Source of the DNA: DASQGA01 sp035535315
Lineage (GTDB): Bacteria; Actinomycetota; Thermoleophilia; Gaiellales; Gaiellaceae
Reading direction: 5' to 3'
Assembly: GCA_035535315.1 (NCBI GenBank)
Contig: DATLQD010000117.1
Location: 1-5,079 of the forward strand
Length of the DNA stretch: 5,079 bases
The notes under the pieces: model-generated
What the model was told of the DNA's origin: nothing
Seen by the model: only the letters and a program-made list of their open reading frames with translations
Database searches by the model: none
Made by a program: the position numbers and the translations under genes
Shown: positions 1 through 5,079 of the stretch, piece by piece
How positions within the stretch are numbered: position 1 is the stretch's first letter
Layout: every line of letters starts with the position of its first letter

Positions 1-1175
1 ATGGTGCGAACGCGTGGGAGAAGTTCTTCCAGCAGCACTCGCATCTCGAGCCGCGCGAGATACGCCCCCAGACAGTGGTGCGGTCCCGCCTTCCCGAACG
101 TGACGTGCTCGTTGGGCTGTCGTCGAATGTCGAACGTGTACGGATCCGCGAAGACGTCCTCGTCGAAGTTGGCCGACACATACCAGAAGGTCACCTTGTC
201 CCCGGCGCGGATTTTCACGCCCCGCAGCTCGGTGTCGACCATGGCCGTGCGGCGGAAGTAGAGAACAGGCGAAGCGAAGCGGAGGATCTCCTCGAGGGCG
301 ACGGGAATCAGCGAAGGTTCGGCGGCCAGCTCCGCCATCGCCTCGGGCTCGCCGGCGAGCGCGAGCAACCCACGCGAAAGCCCCTGACGCGTGGTCTCGT
401 TGCCGGCAATTACAAGAAGCGCGAAGAAATTGGCGAACTCGCGCTCTGTCAACCGCTCGCCGTCGACCTCCGCGTGCACGAGCTTCGAGACGAGGTCGTC
501 CTGCGGCTCCGCGCGCCGCTTCGCAGCGAGGTCTGCGCCGTACTCGGCGAGCTCAACCGCCGCCGGGCTTCGGAACGTCAGCAGGCGGTACTCGCTCGTG
601 TCTTCGCGGCCGACGACGACGTCGGCGTAGTCGGGGTCCGTGTTCGCGATCATCCGGTCGCCGAGCGCGACCAGGCGCGGAGCGTCGGCGGGCGGCGCGC
701 CCACGATGCGGACGAGGACGTTGATCGGGAATGGAGCCGCTATCTCCTCCACGAAATCGAACTCGCGCTTCGGGACCGCCTTCTCGAGAAGCTCACGCGC
801 GAGCTGTCTGGCGAAACCCTCGTACTCGGCAACCGCCCGTGGTGTGAAGAACTGGCTCACGATCCGCCGCAGACGCGTGTGCTTGGGCGGGTCCGTCTCG
901 AGCATCGACTGCCGGGCGGCGAGCTCGTCCGGCTGGAGCTCCTCGATCGCAACGTGGCCGAGCTCCGACGAGAAGGTGCGGAAGTCGCGGTGGACCTGCA
1001 CGAGGTCCGCGTGCTTCGTGATGACCCAGAAGCCATGGTTCGGAGGCTCCTCGGGATGCCAGTAGACGGGCTCGTGCCGGCGCAGGTAGTCGAAGTACTC
1101 AAAGGGGATCCGCTCCGCGAAGGTGTCCGGGCTCGACAGATCGATCGTGGCCGGATCGAACTCCTTGACCGCCAT
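1..1175 (-). CDS. Cytochrome P450, C-terminus cut by window edge
   Basis: This is a soluble bacterial class-I-type P450 monooxygenase; 391 residues are visible. Landmarks in order are a C-helix segment DPPKHTRLRR (about 95-104) whose His99 and Arg103 are expected to contact the heme propionates, the I-helix oxygen-activation motif AGNETT (257-262), the K-helix ExxR as E296-I-L-R299 followed by ASPVLYFRRTA, and the heme loop FGKAGPHHCLG with ligand Cys368. That loop is one residue longer than the common FGxGxHxCxG form and resembles the CYP125/CYP124 group. About 25-40 C-terminal residues lie beyond base 1. The ATG at 1175 overlaps the ligase stop (TAATG) and has no good Shine-Dalgarno, so translation is probably coupled. 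No signal peptide or membrane anchor is seen. Ferredoxin and reductase genes are not visible. The family assignment is firm. The substrate is unknown; from the operon I infer an amine or glutamyl amide, but a lipid or terpenoid is possible. Confidence 0.95.
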   Translation of the reverse strand, partial: MAVKEFDPATIDLSSPDTFAERIPFEYFDYLRRHEPVYWHPEEPPNHGFWVITKHADLVQVHRDFRTFSSELGHVAIEELQPDELAARQSMLETDPPKHTRLRRIVSQFFTPRAVAEYEGFARQLARELLEKAVPKREFDFVEEIAAPFPINVLVRIVGAPPADAPRLVALGDRMIANTDPDYADVVVGREDTSEYRLLTFRSPAAVELAEYGADLAAKRRAEPQDDLVSKLVHAEVDGERLTEREFANFFALLVIAGNETTRQGLSRGLLALAGEPEAMAELAAEPSLIPVALEEILRFASPVLYFRRTAMVDTELRGVKIRAGDKVTFWYVSANFDEDVFADPYTFDIRRQPNEHVTFGKAGPHHCLGAYLARLEMRVLLEELLPRVRT

Positions 1176-2515
1176 TACAACGTGTTTAGGTACTCGCGGA
1201 TCTCCCAGTCGGTCACCGAGCTCGAGAAGCGCTTGTGCTCGTCGCGCTTGAGCGCGGCGAAAGCGCGGACGAACTGCGGGCCCAGATTCTCCGTGAGGTA
1301 GGTGTCCTGCTCGAGCGCCTCGATCGCCTCGGCCAGCGATAGCGGGACGAGCGGAAACCCCTCGGCCGCGTATGCGTCGCCTCTGACGCCCGGGCCGGGG
1401 TCGAGTTGGCGATCGATGCCGTCGATCCCGGCAAAGAGGGCCACGGCCGCAGCCAGGTACGCGTTCGCGGTCCCGTCGCCGACTCGGTTCTCGACCCGGG
1501 TCGCATTGCCGCGCTCAACGGGGATCCGGATGAAGACGGTGCGGTTGTCCGGGCCCCAGGTGACCGTGTAAGGCGCCATCGCGAACGTGACGAAACGCTT
1601 GTAGGCATTGATGGTCGGTGCCAGCACGGCGGTCATCGCCCGCCCGTGCTCGAGCTGGCCGGCGATGAAGTGCCGACAGAGATCGGAGAGACCGTCCTGA
1701 CCTTGTGGGTCTTCGAAGGCGTTGTCGCCGTTTTCCCAGAGCGAGAGGTGAAGGTGGTAGCCGGATGTGCCCTCACCCTCGAGCGGCTTCCCCATGAAGG
1801 TAGCCATGAGACCGTGTTTGGAAGCGATCTCCTTGATCGCGAGCTTCAGGAGATGCGAGTCGTCGGCTGCCTCGAGCGCGTCGGCATACCGCAGGTTGAT
1901 CTCCCACTGCGACCCGAAGTACTCCTGATTCGAGCAGACGTACGGCAGCCCGAGGGCGCAGACCGCGTCCTCCATCTCGCGGATCACGCCTTCCGTGTCG
2001 ACCGACGGCGTCTGGGTGTAGACCATGCCGGGCTGGGCGGCGTACTGCTCGTACCCGTTCGGGCCGGCGCGGAGCAGGAAGAACTCGAGCTCGTGACCGC
2101 ACGCCGCTCTGTAGCCCCGCTTGTCGAGCTCCGCGATCGCGCGCTTCAGGATCCCGCGTGGATCGCACGGCAAGAGCTCGCCGTCGAAGTGGACGTCGGC
2201 CATGCAGATCCCGGTCTCTCCTTCCCAGGGGAGTACTTTGAGCGTGGAGAGGTCCGGGTAGACCTTTATGTCTCGAAACTCCGCCTCCGAGCCGAGCCCC
2301 GTCTCTTCGATCACCTCGCCCGCGTGCGAGACGGCGTAGGCCCCGATGCAGAAGTTAACGCCTTCCTCGACCAGTTCCTCGAGCATGGTCAGCGGCACGA
2401 CCTTGTTCCGGGAGATCCCGGTCAGGTCCGTGAAGTGGACCCTGACACGCTTGACGCCCGCCCGTCTCGCCTCGTCCAGGCGAGCCTCCGCGGCTTGCTG
2501 CTCGGTGACTGCCAC
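1175..2515 (-). CDS. Glutamine-synthetase-fold ligase, probable glutamate-amine (gamma-glutamyl) ligase
   Basis: A 446-residue GS-family protein with an N-terminal beta-grasp domain (about 1-108) and a catalytic domain (about 109-446). Conserved landmarks are FTD with Asp30 (Asp50 in Salmonella GS), GHELEFF with metal ligands Glu142 and Glu144, Glu198 and Glu205, GYHLHLSL with His254 and His256, NAYKRF with Arg307, DNRT with Arg325, and RVENR with Glu342 and Arg344. The ATP-dependent gamma-glutamyl-phosphate chemistry should therefore be intact. Met313 occupies the position of catalytic Glu327 by motif alignment, and the C-terminus lacks the NLYDLP adenylylation site. Both traits suit PuuA/GlnA3/GlnA4/IpuC-like enzymes that join glutamate to an organic amine, rather than canonical GlnA. 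The GTG start is favoured because an in-frame TAG, the permease stop, lies two codons upstream and the next Met is residue 44. It is the middle gene of the operon, 3 nt after the permease and overlapping the P450 by one base. The amine substrate is unknown. Confidence 0.93.
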   Translation of the reverse strand: MAVTEQQAAEARLDEARRAGVKRVRVHFTDLTGISRNKVVPLTMLEELVEEGVNFCIGAYAVSHAGEVIEETGLGSEAEFRDIKVYPDLSTLKVLPWEGETGICMADVHFDGELLPCDPRGILKRAIAELDKRGYRAACGHELEFFLLRAGPNGYEQYAAQPGMVYTQTPSVDTEGVIREMEDAVCALGLPYVCSNQEYFGSQWEINLRYADALEAADDSHLLKLAIKEIASKHGLMATFMGKPLEGEGTSGYHLHLSLWENGDNAFEDPQGQDGLSDLCRHFIAGQLEHGRAMTAVLAPTINAYKRFVTFAMAPYTVTWGPDNRTVFIRIPVERGNATRVENRVGDGTANAYLAAAVALFAGIDGIDRQLDPGPGVRGDAYAAEGFPLVPLSLAEAIEALEQDTYLTENLGPQFVRAFAALKRDEHKRFSSSVTDWEIREYLNTL

Positions 2516-2518
2516 CGC

Positions 2519-3988
2519 CTAATCGTGCCTGATGTGCGGGCCGCCCGGCTCTACGGGTGGCGGCAGCTCCTCCTCGATCAGCTTGGTCTCGCGGTACACC
2601 TCGGCGAGCGGCACAGGACGGAACTGCTCCCTGAGGCTCGTTCCGAAGGCGAGGTTGAGGAGGAGCGAGACGACGATCGCCGCGCCCAAAAAGATCCCGT
2701 AGTCCCTATAGATGTGATCTCTCACCTCGGGGACGGGGAAGATCTTGAATGCCGCCAGCGCGAGCAGGCCCATACCGATCAGCTGTGGAACGGGCACGGC
2801 AGCAGAGCGGAACGGACGCCGCGCCTGCGGCTCCCGCCGCCTGAGGATGATCACAGTCAGGTGGATGATCACGTAGGCCGTAGCCCACCCGAGGACGCCC
2901 GCCAGGATGAGCTCAATGAAGTTCGTGCTCTTCCCGAGATCGATGAAGACGTTCATGAGAATCGGCATGAGCGCGACGGCGGCGATCCCGACGACCGGAG
3001 CCCTCGTGGAGGGGAGCAGGTATCCGAAGGCTCGCGGCAGCTGCCGCGTGAGTGACATGCCGTAAAGGATCCGCGGGATACCCGCGAGAAGTGCGTTCAG
3101 CGTCGAGAGCGTCGCGGCCAGCGAGATGATCGCCATCCACCACTTGCCGGTGTCGCCCAGGATCGCGATCGCGGCCTCCATGTGGGCGACCGGGCTGAAC
3201 GCGCTCAGCTGATCCGAAGGCACGTAGCGTGTCGCTCCGAGCCCCCAGATCACGATCGGAACTGTCACGAGCGTGAGCCCGAGGAAAATCCCGAGCGGAA
3301 TGTTGCGCGCGGGGTTCTCGATCTCCTCCGCGAGCGGACAGGTGTATTCCATGCCGACGAAGGTGAACATCGCGATCCCGAGGAGCGTCGAGAAGAGACT
3401 CCAGGTGAAGGGGACATGCGGGAAAGCGCTGCCAATCGGGTCGGACGATCCGAGGCCCGCGAGGCCGATGAACCCGAAGACGAGGAGGGACAGGATGATG
3501 AACACCGTCAGGGCCACCTCGACCGCGCCGTACGGGCGGATCCCGGCGACATTCAGAAGCGCGACCAAGACGACGAAGACGATGACCCAGAACGTGGTGC
3601 TGGGCCCGCCGGTCCAGAGAAAGCCCTTGACGATCGCCGAGGGCGTGTAGGCCTCGGCAGTGGTCGGAAAGAGCTGGACCGCGATGTACCCGACGAGCAC
3701 CGTCAGCGTGGCGAAGAAGGGCCCCAGGCCGGCCCGCACGTACTCGTTCATCGATCCCGCCTTCGGGATCATGGTGGCGAGCTCGGCGAAGCTCATGCTC
3801 TGGAGGTACATAGCCAACAGGCCCACGGCGAGCGCTGCAAGGAAGACGTAGCTCGCGAAGAAACCCGCGGTCACGGACGCGAGCACGGTCGACGCGACGA
3901 TCAGTCCAAAGGTTGTGCCGACCGCGGTCGGAAGCCCGACGGCTCGCCGCTCGAGACCGACTTCTCCCACCTCTGCGCGAGTTGCCAT
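2519..3988 (-). CDS. APC-superfamily amino acid/polyamine permease
   Basis: A 489-residue integral membrane transporter with about 12 predicted helices, at roughly residues 20-40, 42-64, 88-108, 131-150, 155-178, 197-214, 229-250, 284-304, 331-350, 357-382, 401-417 and 430-449. The family signature is GMEYTCPLAEEIENPARNIP (212-231), which runs into helix 7 and matches the conserved G-E-x(n)-EE-x-NP-x-R-x-IP segment of APC amino acid permeases. Helix 1 carries a small-residue stretch VAST (31-34) where the usual substrate-backbone-binding motif lies. The N-terminus and the Pro/Glu-rich tail (about 450-489) are predicted cytoplasmic. It is the first gene of the operon, with a strong Shine-Dalgarno before its ATG. 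It presumably imports the amino acid, amine or polyamine used by the ligase behind it; the exact substrate and coupling ion cannot be read from sequence. Confidence 0.93.
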   Translation of the reverse strand: MATRAEVGEVGLERRAVGLPTAVGTTFGLIVASTVLASVTAGFFASYVFLAALAVGLLAMYLQSMSFAELATMIPKAGSMNEYVRAGLGPFFATLTVLVGYIAVQLFPTTAEAYTPSAIVKGFLWTGGPSTTFWVIVFVVLVALLNVAGIRPYGAVEVALTVFIILSLLVFGFIGLAGLGSSDPIGSAFPHVPFTWSLFSTLLGIAMFTFVGMEYTCPLAEEIENPARNIPLGIFLGLTLVTVPIVIWGLGATRYVPSDQLSAFSPVAHMEAAIAILGDTGKWWMAIISLAATLSTLNALLAGIPRILYGMSLTRQLPRAFGYLLPSTRAPVVGIAAVALMPILMNVFIDLGKSTNFIELILAGVLGWATAYVIIHLTVIILRRREPQARRPFRSAAVPVPQLIGMGLLALAAFKIFPVPEVRDHIYRDYGIFLGAAIVVSLLLNLAFGTSLREQFRPVPLAEVYRETKLIEEELPPPVEPGGPHIRHD

Positions 3989-3993
3989 GAAGC

Positions 3994-4004
3994 CCTCCTC
4001 CTCC
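3994..4004 (-). promoter_or_regulatory. Strong Shine-Dalgarno of the permease
   Basis: On the minus strand this reads GGAGGAGGAGG, a tandem anti-SD match ending 5 nt before the permease ATG (the alternative AGGAGG register gives 8 nt). It fixes the start at 3988. It is the only strong ribosome site in the three-gene operon; the two downstream genes have weak or no SD and probably rely on coupling. Confidence 0.8.
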
Positions 4005-4022
4005 CGGGCGCCTCACGCCCGG
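4004..4022. repeat. 7-bp inverted repeat next to the permease ribosome site
   Basis: CCGGGCG, a 5-nt loop (CCTCA), then CGCCCGG: a perfect all-G/C stem. In the permease mRNA it would form a hairpin whose 3' arm touches the upstream edge of the Shine-Dalgarno. It may modulate ribosome access or be a protein-binding site. A chance palindrome in GC-rich DNA cannot be excluded. Confidence 0.45.
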
Positions 4023-4062
4023 ATCGACGATGCGGCGATCATTTCACCTCAGAGGCGGTTCG

Positions 4063-4068
4063 TATAGT
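4063..4068 (+). promoter_or_regulatory. Possible -10 box for the FAH-family gene
   Basis: TATAGT matches 5 of 6 bases of the TATAAT consensus and stands out as an AT-rich hexamer in GC-rich DNA, 64 nt before the GTG start. A start of transcription near 4075 would place the 4098-4117 hairpin in the leader. The -35 region (ATTTCA at 4041-4046, 16-bp spacer) is poor, so this is tentative. No convincing promoter for the minus-strand operon was found; it should lie in the same interval. Confidence 0.35.
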
Positions 4069-4097
4069 GCAACGCCGTCCCACGTACTGCAAACTCG

Positions 4098-4117
4098 CCG
4101 CAGCCCCACGGCTGCGG
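4098..4117. repeat. 8-bp perfect inverted repeat upstream of the FAH-family gene
   Basis: CCGCAGCC, loop CCAC, then GGCTGCGG: a perfect 8-bp stem with a 4-nt loop, ending 15 nt before the GTG start and just before the weak AGGG ribosome site at 4120-4123. As DNA it could be an operator for a dimeric regulator of the divergent promoters; as RNA it could be a stable leader hairpin in the FAH transcript. No T-tract follows on either strand, so it is not a classical intrinsic terminator. Confidence 0.55.
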
Positions 4118-4132
4118 TTAGGGTTGGCGCCC

Positions 4133-4966
4133 GTGCGTCTCGCCAACCTGAACGGGAGAGCTGCCGTGGTCGTCGACGGACGCGTGGTCGACGTCGAGCA
4201 CGCGACCGGCGGTGACCTCCCATCGGATCCGATGACACTCGTCGGGCGACTCGAAGAGCTCGTGGGCCTCGACGTGCCGAGCGACGCGCCCCAGCTCGAT
4301 CCTACGCAGCTCGGCCCACCGCTACCGCGGCCCTCGAAGATCCTCGCCGCCGCGTTGAACTACCGCTCACACGCAGAGGAATCAGGTCTCCCGATTCCCG
4401 ATGCACCGGTCCTCTTCGCCAAGCTGTCCAGCGCCCTCAACGGCCCCCACGGAAACATCGTGATCCCGGCTGCCCGCGACAAGGTCGACTGGGAGGCCGA
4501 ACTCGTGCTCGCGATTAGCAAGCGCGGCAAGGACATCCCGGCGGGGGAGGCATGGTCCCACGTCGCGGGGGTCATGTGCGGGCAGGACATCTCTGACCGC
4601 GCTGAGCAGTTTCGGTCGGTGCGGCAGTTCACGATGGCGAAGTCCCGCGACAGCTACGCCCCGACGGGCCCGGTGCTCGTTACGCCCGACGAGCTGCCCG
4701 ACCGCGATGACGTCGCGGTGCGCTGCTCGGTCGACGGCGAGGAGGTCCAGAACGGTCGGACGAGCGATCTCATCTTCCCGGTGCCGGAACTGATTGCGTT
4801 TATCTCCTCGTGGTGCACTCTCGAGCCGGGGGATCTGATCTATACGGGCACGCCATCGGGTGTCGGAGATAGCCGCGAGCCACCGCGCTACCTCTCGCCC
4901 GGCAACGTGGTCGAGACCGAGATCGAGGGCATCGGCATGCTGCGAAACGCCTGCGTCTCCGGCTAG
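4133..4966 (+). CDS. Fumarylacetoacetate hydrolase (FAH) family protein
   Basis: A 277-residue protein of the FAH/COG0179 superfamily, cytosolic metal-dependent enzymes that hydrolyse, decarboxylate or isomerise 2-oxo/diketo acids. An N-terminal cap (1-65) with the typical start MRLANLNGRAAVVVDG precedes the catalytic domain. Motifs are LNYRSHAEE (75-83, lid His80 and Glu83), DWEAELVLAI (119-128, metal ligands Glu121 and Glu123), GQDISDR (150-156, metal ligand Asp152), AKSRDSYAPTGP (169-180, Lys170) and IYTGTPSGVG (236-245). The CGQDIS plus GRTSDLIF plus PPRYLSPG pattern resembles a large subfamily often annotated as FAH or 2,4-diketo-3-deoxy-sugar-acid hydrolase, so the substrate is uncertain. 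GTG at 4133 is chosen because homology begins there; a weak AGGG lies 9 nt upstream, and the open frame further 5' is antisense to the permease. It is transcribed divergently from the permease operon, possibly sharing its regulation. Confidence 0.92.
   Translation: MRLANLNGRAAVVVDGRVVDVEHATGGDLPSDPMTLVGRLEELVGLDVPSDAPQLDPTQLGPPLPRPSKILAAALNYRSHAEESGLPIPDAPVLFAKLSSALNGPHGNIVIPAARDKVDWEAELVLAISKRGKDIPAGEAWSHVAGVMCGQDISDRAEQFRSVRQFTMAKSRDSYAPTGPVLVTPDELPDRDDVAVRCSVDGEEVQNGRTSDLIFPVPELIAFISSWCTLEPGDLIYTGTPSGVGDSREPPRYLSPGNVVETEIEGIGMLRNACVSG
4221..4234. repeat. 14-bp perfect palindrome inside the FAH-family gene
   Basis: CATCGGATCCGATG is its own reverse complement. It lies about 90 bp inside the coding region and encodes Ser-Asp-Pro-Met. 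It could be an intragenic operator half-site for the divergent region, but chance is a reasonable explanation. Confidence 0.3.
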
Positions 4967-5033
4967 CCAGGAACGAGTCCGTGCGGCGCCGCCGCGCCAG
5001 ACACCGCCGATCCGCGCGTGCCCGGCTCTTCCG
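4967..5033. other. Short intergenic tail, no clear feature
   Basis: The 67 bp after the FAH stop are very GC-rich. They contain a 10-bp palindrome GCGGCGCCGC (4983-4992), but no T-run that would make a classical terminator. If transcription ends here it may be Rho-dependent or use a U-less hairpin. Confidence 0.4.
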
Positions 5034-5079
5034 CTAGTTGACGCCGCGGAGCAGGCGCGCCGCGACTCCTCTGATCGTG
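5034..5079 (-). CDS. Possible C-terminal stub of a converging gene
   Basis: On the minus strand, 14 codons read TIRGVAARLLRGVN and then stop at TAG (5034-5036); the frame runs off the right edge. The composition looks protein-like and a converging gene after the FAH gene would be natural. Fourteen codons cannot establish a gene, and no family is recognisable. Confidence 0.25.
   Translation of the reverse strand, partial: TIRGVAARLLRGVN

Noticed and set aside
75..1301. Long plus-strand open frame (408 codons) over the P450 gene
   Set aside because: It is antisense to a P450 with all diagnostic motifs. Its translation is Arg/Glu/Val-rich, has no recognisable domain and crosses the ligase/P450 junction. 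Such frames are common opposite GC-rich genes.
1175..2515. Annotation as housekeeping glutamine synthetase glnA
   Set aside because: The catalytic Glu is replaced by Met, the adenylylation motif is missing, and it sits between a permease and a P450, all against a primary nitrogen-assimilation role.
1406..3055. Long plus-strand open frame (549 codons) over the ligase and permease
   Set aside because: It spans the junction of two well-supported minus-strand genes and its product is low-complexity, charged and without a family signature. It is a codon-bias shadow.
2913..4016. Minus-strand open frame (367 codons) overlapping the permease in another frame
   Set aside because: It is Arg/His-rich without hydrophobic segments, whereas the overlapping frame encodes a 12-helix transporter with APC motifs.
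4098..4117. Intrinsic transcription terminator
   Set aside because: The stem is strong, but no T-run follows on either strand, and it sits between two divergent genes where no transcript needs to end.
3182..4132. N-terminal extension of the FAH reading frame back to 3182
   Set aside because: The first 317 codons are antisense to the permease and the intergenic region and look like Arg/Asp/Glu-rich shadow sequence. Recognisable FAH homology begins at the GTG at 4133.
1..5079. CRISPR arrays, tRNA or rRNA genes, insertion sequences, phage or toxin-antitoxin genes
   Set aside because: No regularly spaced repeats, structural RNA signatures, transposase motifs or terminal inverted repeats were seen; the window is almost fully occupied by four metabolic genes.

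Overview
The window is high-GC bacterial DNA with tightly packed genes. Codon choice strongly favours G or C in third position, there is a GTG start, and the families resemble those of soil actinobacteria. I infer an actinobacterium, possibly from a deep lineage such as Thermoleophilia, but nothing here fixes the taxon.

Layout. Three genes form one minus-strand operon, read from right to left: an APC-superfamily amino acid/amine permease (2519-3988), a glutamine-synthetase-fold ligase (1175-2515) and a cytochrome P450 (1-1175, C-terminus cut by the window edge). The permease and ligase are 3 nt apart and in the same reading frame, separated by one TAG. The ligase and P450 overlap by one base in TAATG. 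A 144-bp divergent intergenic region (3989-4132) holds a strong Shine-Dalgarno for the permease, two inverted repeats and a possible -10 box. To its right, a fumarylacetoacetate-hydrolase (FAH) family gene runs on the plus strand (4133-4966). The last 113 bp hold no clear gene, apart from a possible C-terminal stub of a converging minus-strand gene.

Functional reading. The ligase keeps the metal-, ATP- and glutamate-binding residues of the GS fold. It lacks the adenylylation-site tyrosine motif and has Met at the position of the ammonia-site catalytic Glu (Glu327 in Salmonella GS). This is the pattern of gamma-glutamyl-amine ligases (PuuA, GlnA3/GlnA4, IpuC type) rather than nitrogen-assimilating GlnA. 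With an amine/amino acid permease in front and a P450 behind, the simplest hypothesis is uptake of an amine, gamma-glutamylation, then oxidation of the amine or its glutamyl amide. The divergent FAH-family hydrolase could act on a later 2-oxo or diketo acid intermediate, or could be unrelated. The substrate is not determinable from the sequence. This candidate pathway is the main point of interest. P450 redox partners, a glutamyl-amide hydrolase and a regulator are not in the window.
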